Below, in pieces: positions 35,277 to 44,232 of a stretch of DNA of 64,000 bases. The stretch lies in the NCBI GenBank assembly GCA_965223465.1, contig OZ245025.1:2170001-2234000 (forward strand). Direction: 5' to 3'. The stretch's first letter is position 1. Every line of letters begins with the position of its first letter. The translations under genes and the position numbers were made by a program. The notes beneath the pieces are model-generated. The model saw nothing but the letters and a program-made list of their open reading frames with translations, had not been told where the DNA came from and made no database searches. Origin of the DNA: JAAELZ01 sp965223465 (GTDB lineage Bacteria > Pseudomonadota > Gammaproteobacteria > Arenicellales > Poriferihabitantaceae).

Positions 35277-36320
35277 CTAGTGCTTAACTGCCATCAGCCG
35301 CTGCGCGTCAAGCCCCATCGAGATGAGTAGCGGCCTGGTTGTTTGCTGCTTAACAAAATCTTGTTTGCTACGTAAGCCTTGCCAGTGAATTTCAGTTAGC
35401 GCTTGCGCAGTGGCTCCACCGAGCGTATTACCGGGCCCTAATATAATCAGACACTCGGGTGCAAATTCCCGCACGCCCACCTGGACCGCACGCGTAAAGT
35501 GATAAGGCTCAGTTAGTTGATCGCCCAAGGTATAGTCCCACAGCGCATCGGTGTCACTCGACCAAGGCCGCCAGATATTACCCCGCCCGTCAATTAAAGG
35601 CAGACCTGGCTGCTGAAATAGTTTTGAGTCTATCCGATCACGCGCTTGCTGCCGTGCTGCTTTCATTAGCGGAGAATGAAAAGCTGCATGATTATTCAGC
35701 CGTATGGTGCCAGACACCCCTTTACCAAATTGCTTCATAAACTGATCTAGCGCAGCTTCGTTGCCCGCGACAATGTGGTAGCCACCAAGGTAAATCGAGT
35801 CGTAGAGTTCACACTGACTCACTTGATGAATATCTCGTACGCACGCGTTCAGTTCGTCTATTCGACCTGGAATGGGAAGCCAATCGTCATCCAGCAACGG
35901 CACGATGATCTGACCACCGGGCTGAACCTGCATAATATTACCCATGGTATTTATCAACCGCATCGCGTTAATCTGGTCTAGCGCGCCCTTACAAGCCAAA
36001 GCGATATACCAACCCATAGAGTTTCCTGTTACCCCAACAATCTCGTACTGGCTTTGATCAATTGAAAGAAAATCCGCGTAGGCACAGGCATAGATCAGGC
36101 TTGATGCATTGTCACTACGCGTATGCCACGGCAGATCAAATCGCGGTGCCGCATCAAGCTCACTGATACTGGTTTGATTATGCGCCTTACGATATTCATC
36201 CAGCTGGCGAATCAGCGAATTTTTATCTGCATGATGTCGCGCGAGATAACCCAACTCAGCTTTATTGTAGGTACCTCTTCCCGGGCAAACGACAAGGGCT
36301 GTTTTTCTCGATTTGCTCAT
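35277..36320 (-). CDS. FabD-like acyltransferase (malonyl-transacylase fold)
   Basis: The 347-aa protein shows a divergent FabD fold: the nucleophile elbow GNSMGWYIALACKG (Ser101), a second catalytic region NHAAFHSPLMKAAR, and LIILGPGNTLGGATAQ near the C-terminus. Standard FabD begins with FPGQG and uses GHSLGE; here the start is VVCPGRGTYNK and the elbow is GNSMG, so the substrate may differ from malonyl-CoA. It overlaps the end of the fused E1 gene by 4 nt and is thus translationally coupled to it. This ties it to 2-oxoacid dehydrogenase chemistry rather than to a fatty-acid synthesis cluster, since no fabH, fabG or acpP is nearby. Confidence 0.78.
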   Translation of the reverse strand: MSKSRKTALVVCPGRGTYNKAELGYLARHHADKNSLIRQLDEYRKAHNQTSISELDAAPRFDLPWHTRSDNASSLIYACAYADFLSIDQSQYEIVGVTGNSMGWYIALACKGALDQINAMRLINTMGNIMQVQPGGQIIVPLLDDDWLPIPGRIDELNACVRDIHQVSQCELYDSIYLGGYHIVAGNEAALDQFMKQFGKGVSGTIRLNNHAAFHSPLMKAARQQARDRIDSKLFQQPGLPLIDGRGNIWRPWSSDTDALWDYTLGDQLTEPYHFTRAVQVGVREFAPECLIILGPGNTLGGATAQALTEIHWQGLRSKQDFVKQQTTRPLLISMGLDAQRLMAVKH

Positions 36321-38527
36321 CTATCCATCAACACCAACGCGGCTTTGATAATACTTTTATTACTCGGTAGTGGCACAGTAGCGGCTGGCCCAAGCGGGAT
36401 AAAACTGTCGTCGGCGGTCAGTCGCGCAAACTTGAGCCCCTGATCCGCTTTTTCATGCAATAAACTGAGCAAAGCCTCACTTTGCGAGCCAGTATGCCGA
36501 CACTCATCAACAATCAATACTCGCTCACAACCTTTGATGGCGCGCAAAAGCGCTTTTTCTGGCAATGGCGCCAACCAGCGCATATCAATAATGCGAATCT
36601 TCAACCCGTGCTTTTCCTGCAAAATTTTCTCTGCCTGACGAGACAAATAATAACCATTGGCATAGGTGATAATCGCCAGCTCTTTACCTCGTCCGAATTG
36701 ACCGACCTGGCCGATGGGTATCGATTTGCTGCTCTGGGGTGCGGGGTAATCAAACGCCCAAGCACCATCTTTTTCTTGGTGCAAATCACGTGTCATGTAA
36801 AGTGCGATGGGCTCAAGAAATACAATCACGCGTTGTTCCTCTAGCGCCAGCCGCACACACTCGCGCAACATCAAAACCGCATCTTCGGCATTACTCGGGC
36901 AGGCAATAATCACCCCCGGAATATCGCGGATCACGGCCAGGCTGTTATCGTTATGAAAATGTCCACCAAAGCCCTTCTGGTAGCCCAACCCCGCGATACG
37001 AATAATCATCGGGTTGGTATACTGGCCTTTGGAAAAGAAACTAAGTGTAGCTGCCTCACCCCTTAGCTGATCCTCAGCATTATGCAAATAGGCTAGAAAC
37101 TGAATTTCCGGTATTGGCAGAAATCCATTGTGCGCCAAACCAATCGCCAGGCCCAAAATGCTCTGCTCGTCCAGCAAGGTATTGATCACTCGGTCTGCGC
37201 CAAAACGCGCATGCAATTTGGCGGTTACATTATAGACCCCACCCTTTTTTCCAATATCTTCGCCGGCAAGAATGATTTGTTGATGCGCCGCCATCAAATC
37301 GGTTAACGCCCAAGAGATCATGCGCGCCATATGGTGCGGCTTTTGCATCTCCTCGAAGTCTCGGCCAAACAACTGTTTTCTTTTCGCGGCGCTTAACTGC
37401 GGTATCGGAACTGACCCAAGCACAGGGGGAATTAAGCTTTGCATCACTTTATTTGACGTATTGAGCTTAGGGCGTTTTACGACCTCACTGGCAATGCGTT
37501 CCAGGCGTCGCTGCGTATCATGGTAAATATGTAAAACCTGCTCTGCATTCAATATACCTTCATCAAGCAAAATTCTGGCGCCATACAGTAAAGGGTCATC
37601 CGCCTCAGTTTGCTCAATTTCCTGCCGAGTCATATAGGCGGATGGTGTATCCGCACCTGCATGCCCATATAAACGCACGCAATGCATGTGCAGAAAGACT
37701 GGGCGGCGCGTTTTACGGATGATGTCCTCCGCCTGACGCGCTACCCGGTAGGTATCGAGTAAATCGAGCCCATTGCAGCTAAGATACTGCAAACCGGGTC
37801 GGTTAGAAAAAGCGGCCTCTAACCACCCCTTGGGCGTTTTGGTGGAAATACCAATACCGTTATCTTCGCAAATAAACAATAACGGCATCGGTACATTCTG
37901 ATGGGCTGTCCAGCAGGCCGTGTTGACCGCCCCTTGGGTGGTGGAGTGATTAGCCGAGGCATCCCCAAAACTGACGATAATTACACCATCATCGGCCAGT
38001 TTTTGCCGCGCGGGTTTGTGCCGGCGCGCTAGCCCAACGCTATAAGCGGCACCCACTGCTTTGGGAAGATGTGAGGCAATGGTGCTGGTTTGCGGGGGAA
38101 TAAATAATGGTAGGTTACCCAAAACTTTATGCCGGCCACCCGAAATCGGATCATCTGATGATGCGGCAAAACTCAGCAGCAAATCCCAGGCGGGTGTTTG
38201 TCCAGGCAATTTTTTTGAGCGCTGAATCTGAAAAGCTGCATCCCGGTAATGCAAAAAAGCCATATCATCCAACCTGAATGCTTCAGCAATGGCGGCCATC
38301 CCCTCATGCCCCGAGCTGCCAATGGTGTAATAACCCTGTTTATTGGCTTGCAGCTTCTTGGCCTGACGATCCAACTGACGACTTAACACCTGTGACTCGA
38401 ATAGCTCGACTAACACGCTTGCGCTCAAGCCAATTTGTTCGAGTGATGGCCCTTGTCTCGGCGGTAAATCCCCCGACGAGACGCGATCAATAAAATTTTG
38501 ATGAACGATCTGGCTGCGATCAATCAT
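36317..38527 (-). CDS. 2-oxoacid dehydrogenase E1, fused alpha and beta subunits
   Basis: Residues 1 to about 370 form the E1-alpha domain with the thiamine-diphosphate motif GDASANHSTTQGAVN (188 onwards) ending in EDN (221-223). Residues about 395-736 form E1-beta (MARMISWALTDLMAAHQQIILAGEDIGKKGGVYNVT, then EIQFLAYLHNAEDQLRGEAA). This is the branched-chain/acetoin type of E1, joined into one 736-aa chain. It would decarboxylate a 2-oxoacid and pass the acyl group to a lipoyl E2. No E2 or E3 gene is adjacent. It sits 20 bp after gcdH in an apparent lysine-degradation operon, so 2-oxoadipate is a reasonable substrate guess, although bacteria usually use the OGDH-type E1 for that step. Confidence 0.88.
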   Translation of the reverse strand: MIDRSQIVHQNFIDRVSSGDLPPRQGPSLEQIGLSASVLVELFESQVLSRQLDRQAKKLQANKQGYYTIGSSGHEGMAAIAEAFRLDDMAFLHYRDAAFQIQRSKKLPGQTPAWDLLLSFAASSDDPISGGRHKVLGNLPLFIPPQTSTIASHLPKAVGAAYSVGLARRHKPARQKLADDGVIIVSFGDASANHSTTQGAVNTACWTAHQNVPMPLLFICEDNGIGISTKTPKGWLEAAFSNRPGLQYLSCNGLDLLDTYRVARQAEDIIRKTRRPVFLHMHCVRLYGHAGADTPSAYMTRQEIEQTEADDPLLYGARILLDEGILNAEQVLHIYHDTQRRLERIASEVVKRPKLNTSNKVMQSLIPPVLGSVPIPQLSAAKRKQLFGRDFEEMQKPHHMARMISWALTDLMAAHQQIILAGEDIGKKGGVYNVTAKLHARFGADRVINTLLDEQSILGLAIGLAHNGFLPIPEIQFLAYLHNAEDQLRGEAATLSFFSKGQYTNPMIIRIAGLGYQKGFGGHFHNDNSLAVIRDIPGVIIACPSNAEDAVLMLRECVRLALEEQRVIVFLEPIALYMTRDLHQEKDGAWAFDYPAPQSSKSIPIGQVGQFGRGKELAIITYANGYYLSRQAEKILQEKHGLKIRIIDMRWLAPLPEKALLRAIKGCERVLIVDECRHTGSQSEALLSLLHEKADQGLKFARLTADDSFIPLGPAATVPLPSNKSIIKAALVLMDR

Positions 38528-38547
38528 GTAGTCGCCACGAATACTGG

Positions 38548-39768
38548 CTAGAAAAAGGTTTGCAGATCCGTTTGTGCACGCCCTAGTATTAAGGCATGTA
38601 CATCATGTGTTCCTTCGTATGTGTTGACAGTTTCCAGATTACACATATGACGCATAACTTGAAATTCTTCGTTGATGCCATTCCCGCCATGCATGTCTCG
38701 CGAATTACGTGCAATGTCCAGCGCCTTACCGCAATTATTGCGTTTAATCAGACTAATCATTTCCGGTGCGGCTTGCCCATCGTCCATCAGACGTCCAACG
38801 CGTAGGCAGGCCTGCAAGCCCAGGCTGATTTCGGTTTGCATATCGGCCAGTTTTTTTTGGTACAACTGGGTTTGGGCCAGCGGACGATTAAACTGCTTGC
38901 GATCCAGCCCATATTGACGTGCAGCATGCCAGCAAAATTCGGCAGCGCCCATTACGCCCCAGGCGATGCCATAACGTGCTCGATTGAGGCAGCCGAACGG
39001 GCCTTTGAGCCCCTCAACATTGGGTAGCAATGCGTCTTCTCCCACCTCAACTTTGTCCATCACAATTTCACCGGTAACCGAGGTTCTTAGTGATAACTTG
39101 CCACCAATTTTCGGCGCGCTTAAACCAGGTAGCCCCTTTTCCAGAATAAAGCCCCGAATCTTATTTTGATGGGCTACCGATTTAGCCCATACCACAAACA
39201 CATCTGCGATCGGACTGTTGGTAATCCACATTTTACTGCCGCTTAAGCGGTAGCCTCCGTCAATTTTTTCCGCACGCGTACCCATGCTGGCCGGGTCGGA
39301 ACCGGAATCAGGCTCGGTCAACCCAAAACAACCAATCAATTCACCGCTGGCTAACTTGGGTAAGTATTTTTCTCTTTGCGCCTCAGAACCGTAAGCATAA
39401 ATCGGGTACATCACCAGACTAGATTGCACCGACATCATCGAACGATAGCCGCTATCGATGCGCTCAATTTCACGCGCCACCAGACCATAACTCACATAGC
39501 CCGCATCCAGACCCCCGTAAGCTTCAGGTAAGGTGCTGCCGAGCAGGCCCATTTGTCCCATCTCGGCGAAGATCTCCGGGTCGAGGTGTTCATCACGATA
39601 GGCCTCTACAACACGTGGCGCGAGGTTTTGCTCTGCGAAAGCACGCGCGGAATCACGGATTAAACCCTCCTCCTCACTTAACTGCGCATCAAAGTTAAAC
39701 GCGTCCTGCCAATTAAATGGGGCGAGACCGGGTTGTTCTTTGGGCTTGAGTTTGGGTGCTTTATTCAT
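38548..39768 (-). CDS. gcdH: glutaryl-CoA dehydrogenase
   Basis: GcdH oxidises and decarboxylates glutaryl-CoA to crotonyl-CoA, passing electrons to ETF. The 406-aa protein shows the acyl-CoA dehydrogenase segments CFGLTEPDSGSDPASM and WITNSPIADVFVVWAK, RYGIAWGVMGAA, and the GCD-specific C-terminus VNTYEGTHDVHALILGRAQT containing the catalytic-base Glu. It lies 11 bp downstream of the lysine-dehydrogenase-like gene and upstream of the E1 gene, exactly where the lower lysine pathway needs it. Confidence 0.95.
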   Translation of the reverse strand: MNKAPKLKPKEQPGLAPFNWQDAFNFDAQLSEEEGLIRDSARAFAEQNLAPRVVEAYRDEHLDPEIFAEMGQMGLLGSTLPEAYGGLDAGYVSYGLVAREIERIDSGYRSMMSVQSSLVMYPIYAYGSEAQREKYLPKLASGELIGCFGLTEPDSGSDPASMGTRAEKIDGGYRLSGSKMWITNSPIADVFVVWAKSVAHQNKIRGFILEKGLPGLSAPKIGGKLSLRTSVTGEIVMDKVEVGEDALLPNVEGLKGPFGCLNRARYGIAWGVMGAAEFCWHAARQYGLDRKQFNRPLAQTQLYQKKLADMQTEISLGLQACLRVGRLMDDGQAAPEMISLIKRNNCGKALDIARNSRDMHGGNGINEEFQVMRHMCNLETVNTYEGTHDVHALILGRAQTDLQTFF

Positions 39769-39779
39769 ACGATGAAATC

Positions 39780-40850
39780 TTATGCATGCATGCCAAATAG
39801 CTTACCACTTTGCGTATTAATAAGCTGCGAAAATGGAATTTCTTCCTGCTTCAGAAACCCTTTGCTCGGTAATGCACCCACACGTACCAATTCAACCACC
39901 GCACATGCGGATGCGGTGGTTGTCCAGGCAATAGCGCGCCGCTCCTGGCCTGCAGCAACCAAAGGTTTGAACGCGCGTACCAGCTCTTTGCGGCGTAATT
40001 GCCCGGCCAGCACTCCTTCTACGGATGCATGTAAGTACACCACATCATCATTCACCGGCGGTTTAGCGTGGGTTAATATCTTACCTGCAGCCTCGCGATC
40101 TTCACGCATAAGCAACTCATGAAAAAAGAAATTCATTAACTTGACGTGACCGGGGTAGCGCATGGTTTTGTAATCGATGTTGTCGACTTTACCAAAATAC
40201 GTCTCGCACATCGTTCCCAGACCCCCAGACGTGGTAAATGCTTCGAGCTTGACCCCATCGACATAAATAGTTTCCAACCATTCCATCGCGGATACGGTTT
40301 TAAGTTCACCCTCTTCCAGCACTTCACAATCATTCAGATATTCATTTACCACGCCTTCGGGCGACCAATTAAAGGCATAGCCCAGCAGACCAGTTGGGTG
40401 TTGGGGCAACGCGCCCACGCGCAGACGGATAGAGCGAACGCTCTCAAACGCAGACGCCAGATGCGCACCAATAATGCCAATCAACCCAGGCGCCAGGCCA
40501 CATTGCGGTGCCATCACCCCTTTTGCGGTCTTGCTTAATTCACGAATCGCCCGAGTGGTTGGCACGTCTTCGGTAAGATCAAAGTAATGCATACCGAGTT
40601 GGTGCGCAGCGTTTGCAACGTTTAAATTCAGATGATAGGGCAAACAAGATAGGACCGCTTCAAAGCCTCCTAATGCCTTTTGTGTTTTGTTCTGTGATGA
40701 AAAATCTGCCTGCTGGCGATTAAAAGGCAGCGCCTGCTTGGGTGCTTTACTATCAAAACCCACGACCTCAAAGCCAGCCTCATGTAATAACTCAGCAGCC
40801 AAACATCCAACTTTTCCGAGACCTAATACTGCAACTTTATTAAAACGCAT
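39780..40850 (-). CDS. saccharopine-dehydrogenase-family protein, probable lysine 6-dehydrogenase
   Basis: The 356-aa protein begins with a Rossmann dinucleotide-binding motif (VAVLGLGKVGCLAAELLHEAGFEV). It has the saccharopine dehydrogenase layout: YFDLTEDVPTTRAIREL, APQCGLAPGLIGIIG and the C-terminal catalytic segment with LEAFTTSGGLGTMCETY. Its length matches bacterial lysine 6-dehydrogenase, which deaminates L-lysine to aminoadipate semialdehyde directly; bifunctional LKR/SDH proteins are much longer. It starts 2 bp after the ALDH7 gene that would use its product. A carboxynorspermidine-type reductase is a less likely alternative given this context. Confidence 0.82.
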   Translation of the reverse strand: MRFNKVAVLGLGKVGCLAAELLHEAGFEVVGFDSKAPKQALPFNRQQADFSSQNKTQKALGGFEAVLSCLPYHLNLNVANAAHQLGMHYFDLTEDVPTTRAIRELSKTAKGVMAPQCGLAPGLIGIIGAHLASAFESVRSIRLRVGALPQHPTGLLGYAFNWSPEGVVNEYLNDCEVLEEGELKTVSAMEWLETIYVDGVKLEAFTTSGGLGTMCETYFGKVDNIDYKTMRYPGHVKLMNFFFHELLMREDREAAGKILTHAKPPVNDDVVYLHASVEGVLAGQLRRKELVRAFKPLVAAGQERRAIAWTTTASACAVVELVRVGALPSKGFLKQEEIPFSQLINTQSGKLFGMHA

Positions 40851-40852
40851 GA

Positions 40853-42391
40853 TTAAGCATCCACTTCAAACTTTATCCCTTGCGCTAGCGGCAACTCTCT
40901 GGAGTAGTTGATCGTGTTGGTTTGTCTGCGCATATAGCCTTTCCACGCATCCGAGCCAGATTCACGCCCACCACCGGTTTCTTTTTCACCGCCAAAGGCA
41001 CCTCCAATTTCGGCGCCGGAAGGTCCGATATTGACATTGGCAATACCGCAATCTGAGCCAGATGCCGCGAGGAACAGCTCCGTTTCGCGTACATCAGTTG
41101 AAAAAATGCACGAAGATAAACCCTGCTTCACAGCATTTTGCATGGCGATTGCCTCACCCAGTTCGCGGTAAGGCATTACGTATAAAATGGGGGCAAAAGT
41201 TTCTTGCTTGACCGTTGCGCTTTGTTCAGGCATCTCAACAATAGCGGGCGAAACATAATAAGCATCAGAATATTGATCTGCTAATACCCGCTCACCACCT
41301 GAAACTTTACCCCCTTCGCTGGTAGCGGTTTTGAGCGCAGCTTGCATTGCATCGTAGGCATCCGCATCGATCAAGGGACCAACCAAAGTTTCACTATTCA
41401 AGGGTTCGCCCACAGGCATACTTTGATATGCCTTGATTAATCGGGGGATCAGTTCATCATAAATACTTTCATGCACGATCAATCGCCGTAAGGAAGTACA
41501 GCGCTGGCCACAAGTGCCTACGGCGGAAAACACAATCGCGCGTAAGGCCATTTCAAGATCAGCCGAAGGGCTCACAATCATTGCATTGTTGCCGCCTAGT
41601 TCTAAAATACTGCGGCCAAAACGTTTAGCCACAACCGGCCCGACGATACGCCCCATTCGGGTGGAACCCGTGGCAGAAACGATTGCTACATCTTCACTGG
41701 CAGTGAGCACCTCGCCCACCTGGTAATCACCTATCACGATTTGCAGTAGATTAGCCGGTGCGTCACCAAATTGCGCGAGCGCCGTTTCGAATATTTTGCC
41801 GACCGCCAACGCGGTAAGCGGGGCTTTTTCCGAGGGCTTCCAAACCACAGGGTCTCCACACACCAGCGCCAAAGCGGCATTCCACGCTGCGACCGCGACA
41901 GGAAAATTAAACGCTGTAATCACTCCGCACACGCCCATTGGGTGCCAGGTTTCACGCATGCTGTGACCGGGGCGTTCCGAGGCGATGGTCAGGCCGTGTA
42001 ACTGACGCGACAAACCGACCGCAAGATCGCAGATATCGATCATTTCCTGAACCTCACCCAAGCCTTCTTGTTCAATTTTGCCGCATTCAAGCGAAACCAG
42101 GCGGCCGAGATTTTCCTTTTCTGTACGCAATGCTTCACCAAACAGGCGCACCAGCTCTCCACGTCTGGGCGCCGGTATATCACGCCATGTATAAAAAGCT
42201 TGCTTGGCGTTAGCGATAGCAGCCTTGGTTTGCTCGGGGGTATGCGGTGTGAGGCTGGCGATTTTTGTGCCATCGATGGGCGTAAATACTTCAAGTGAGC
42301 CCGTATTGGTTTGCTCATTGAGTACACCTGCGGCTTGTAATATATCGGTGTGCAACATGGGTTGTCCTCCTCGCGTTATTGTTTGAAACAC
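40853..42391 (-). CDS. amaB: ALDH7-type aldehyde dehydrogenase (aminoadipate semialdehyde dehydrogenase)
   Basis: The 512-aa protein is an ALDH7/antiquitin-like enzyme: NFPVAVAAWNAALALVCGDPVVWKPSEKAPLTA, ELGGNNAMIV with the catalytic Glu, and GQRCTSLRRL with the catalytic Cys, plus the C-terminal IGGAFGGEKETGGGRESGSDAWKGYMRRQT. ALDH7 oxidises alpha-aminoadipate semialdehyde to alpha-aminoadipate in lysine catabolism. The first 8 residues (MFQTITRGGQP) may be leader; the Met at residue 12 is an alternative start. It is the first gene of the operon and is divergent from the Lrp-type regulator. Confidence 0.92.
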   Translation of the reverse strand: MFQTITRGGQPMLHTDILQAAGVLNEQTNTGSLEVFTPIDGTKIASLTPHTPEQTKAAIANAKQAFYTWRDIPAPRRGELVRLFGEALRTEKENLGRLVSLECGKIEQEGLGEVQEMIDICDLAVGLSRQLHGLTIASERPGHSMRETWHPMGVCGVITAFNFPVAVAAWNAALALVCGDPVVWKPSEKAPLTALAVGKIFETALAQFGDAPANLLQIVIGDYQVGEVLTASEDVAIVSATGSTRMGRIVGPVVAKRFGRSILELGGNNAMIVSPSADLEMALRAIVFSAVGTCGQRCTSLRRLIVHESIYDELIPRLIKAYQSMPVGEPLNSETLVGPLIDADAYDAMQAALKTATSEGGKVSGGERVLADQYSDAYYVSPAIVEMPEQSATVKQETFAPILYVMPYRELGEAIAMQNAVKQGLSSCIFSTDVRETELFLAASGSDCGIANVNIGPSGAEIGGAFGGEKETGGGRESGSDAWKGYMRRQTNTINYSRELPLAQGIKFEVDA

Positions 42392-42409
42392 GTGGTAAAT
42401 ATTGGCAGA

Positions 42410-42446
42410 AAAATGGCTAAAAAAATAGCGTTGAAATAGCCATTTT
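42410..42446. promoter_or_regulatory. inverted repeat in the ALDH7/Lrp divergent promoter
   Basis: AAAATGGCTA (42410-42419) and TAGCCATTTT (42437-42446) are perfect 10-bp arms 17 bp apart, in the 95-bp gap between ALDH7 and the Lrp-type gene. Its position and symmetry fit an operator for the adjacent regulator controlling the lysine operon. The assignment is inferred. Confidence 0.6.
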
Positions 42447-42469
42447 CGCCTAAAATATATTCTTTATAA

Positions 42470-42481
42470 CTATAATTATAG
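42470..42481. promoter_or_regulatory. AT-rich palindrome just upstream of the Lrp-type gene
   Basis: CTATAATTATAG is a perfect 12-bp palindrome ending 5 bp before the regulator ATG. It overlaps where the ribosome site would be and contains TATAAT-like -10 sequence. It may be an autoregulatory Lrp site or part of the leftward promoter of the ALDH7 operon. Confidence 0.45.
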
Positions 42482-42486
42482 TAATT

Positions 42487-42918
42487 ATGCCTATAAATAA
42501 AAAAGACGAGCAGCTCATCTCGCTACTTCAGAAAGATGCTCGCATTTCGATAGCCGAGATTGCACGCCGGATAAAGCTATCTCGCACGGCCGCCAAAGCG
42601 CGCCTTGATAAACTTGAAAGAAGTGGGGTGATTAGCGGGTACAGCGTACGCTTGAGCAATCAATATTTGCAGGGCCGGGTACAAGCCATGGTGATGATTA
42701 AATCACCCCCTTTAAAGCGCGAGCGATTAGAGAAAGCCTTAATGAAAATGGGTAACCTCCAATCACTGTACTCCATCAGTGGCGTGTTCGATTTGGTCGC
42801 AGTGATATCGGCGCAAACCATTAGTGAGCTGGATGAATACATTGATAAGATTGGCCAGCTAAAGGGCGTGGAAGATACGATGTCTTCAGTTATTCTTTCG
42901 ACCAAACTTAGCCGTTAA
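42487..42918 (+). CDS. Lrp/AsnC-family transcriptional regulator
   Basis: The 143-aa protein has the N-terminal winged helix-turn-helix (DEQLISLLQKDARISIAEIARRIKLSRTAAKARLDKLERSGVISGY) and the C-terminal RAM ligand-binding domain (VFDLVAVISAQTISELDEYIDKIGQLKGVEDTMSSVILSTKL). Lrp-type proteins sense amino acids as octamers. Divergence from a lysine-degradation operon, with palindromes between, makes it the likely lysine- or aminoadipate-responsive regulator of that operon and of itself. Confidence 0.93.
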   Translation: MPINKKDEQLISLLQKDARISIAEIARRIKLSRTAAKARLDKLERSGVISGYSVRLSNQYLQGRVQAMVMIKSPPLKRERLEKALMKMGNLQSLYSISGVFDLVAVISAQTISELDEYIDKIGQLKGVEDTMSSVILSTKLSR

Positions 42919-43002
42919 TACGCATGTCAAGTTAATTCGGGCTTGTTTTTTTGGTAGCTCGGATATATCGTGGTTTGCATAATAACATCCTGTTGAAAGG
43001 CT

Positions 43003-44124
43003 ATGCACAAACCACCGCTTATCTGGCTTAATGTCCTTGTCTTTGCCCTTACCGGCATCATCACTCTAATCGGCATTCCCATTTATGCCATTTTTCATGG
43101 TATTGATGGTTGGCAGATCACCGCCATGCTGCTGGGCATAATATTTTGCGAAATCTCTATCACCGCAGGATACCACCGGCTTTGGTCACACCGTGCGTAC
43201 GAAGCACACCCGCTGGTAAAAATTGTATTTATGCTTGGCGGCACCTTTGCAACGCAAAACAGCATTTTGCATTGGGCTTCGGACCACCGTAAACATCATC
43301 GCCATGTTGATGATAATGACAAAGATCCCTATTCCGCCAAACGCGGTTTCTGGTATTCACACATTGGCTGGATGTTGCGTGAGTATGATCTTGACTACGA
43401 TTACGAATACCAAAACTGTAAAGATCTAAAGCGTGATCCGATTGTGATGTGGCAACATCGCCACTATATGCCGTTGGTGCTTGCCACCAATTTTGGTATC
43501 CCGATATTGTTTGGCCTGTGGCATGGCGATCTGCTTGGCATGATATTTTTGTTGGGATTTGCGCGCCTATTCATCTCCCACCACTTTACCTTTTTCATCA
43601 ATTCGCTTGCGCATATCTGGGGTAGCCAGCCTTACTCTGATCAAAACACGGCGAAAGACAATGGTTTCCTGGCCGTTTTAACCATGGGTGAGGGCTATCA
43701 CAACTATCATCATCAGTTCCAACGCGATTACCGCAATGGCATTCGATGGTGGCAATTTGATCCCACCAAGTGGCTTATCAGAACCTTGGCGAGTATGCGA
43801 CTGGCTTATGCGCTCTATCGAACCCCACTTGAACAAATCGAAAGCTCGCGTGCCAAAATGTTGCTCCAGAGAACCACGCGTAAATTGATCCATCTACCCC
43901 ATGCCGACGCCCTAATCCTGCGATTGCACGATGAGTACGAATTGTTGCTGCAGAAAATTGATGAATTTACCCAGGCAAAAAAAGCCTGGCTTCAAGCCAG
44001 AAAGAATTCGGCGATCGAGCATGTCGATTTTGAACAACTAAAAGAAAATTTTAAAACACTCAAGCAAAGCTTTTTGCTGCAGAAAAAGCAGTGGGTATTA
44101 TTGAATGCGCGAATTGCCTATTAG
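43003..44124 (+). CDS. acyl-CoA/fatty-acid delta-9-type desaturase
   Basis: This 373-aa membrane di-iron enzyme has the three histidine boxes of the desaturase family: HRLWSH, HRKHHRHVDD and GEGYHNYHHQFQRDYRNG. Four hydrophobic segments are arranged in pairs (about 8-30, 38-58, 160-178, 182-205). It introduces a double bond into acyl chains using O2, with electrons from a ferredoxin- or cytochrome-type donor. About 80 C-terminal residues (after QIESSRAKMLLQRTTRK) form a basic helical tail not needed for the core. No reductase gene is adjacent. Confidence 0.93.
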   Translation: MHKPPLIWLNVLVFALTGIITLIGIPIYAIFHGIDGWQITAMLLGIIFCEISITAGYHRLWSHRAYEAHPLVKIVFMLGGTFATQNSILHWASDHRKHHRHVDDNDKDPYSAKRGFWYSHIGWMLREYDLDYDYEYQNCKDLKRDPIVMWQHRHYMPLVLATNFGIPILFGLWHGDLLGMIFLLGFARLFISHHFTFFINSLAHIWGSQPYSDQNTAKDNGFLAVLTMGEGYHNYHHQFQRDYRNGIRWWQFDPTKWLIRTLASMRLAYALYRTPLEQIESSRAKMLLQRTTRKLIHLPHADALILRLHDEYELLLQKIDEFTQAKKAWLQARKNSAIEHVDFEQLKENFKTLKQSFLLQKKQWVLLNARIAY

Positions 44125-44232
44125 TACAATATTACGGACGAGCGCTGCGATTGCACATGTCGATTTACTCGTATCGCGTACACCAGCAGCAAAGCTACAA
44201 TGTATCAAACCGGATAACTGGCCCTTGAATAG

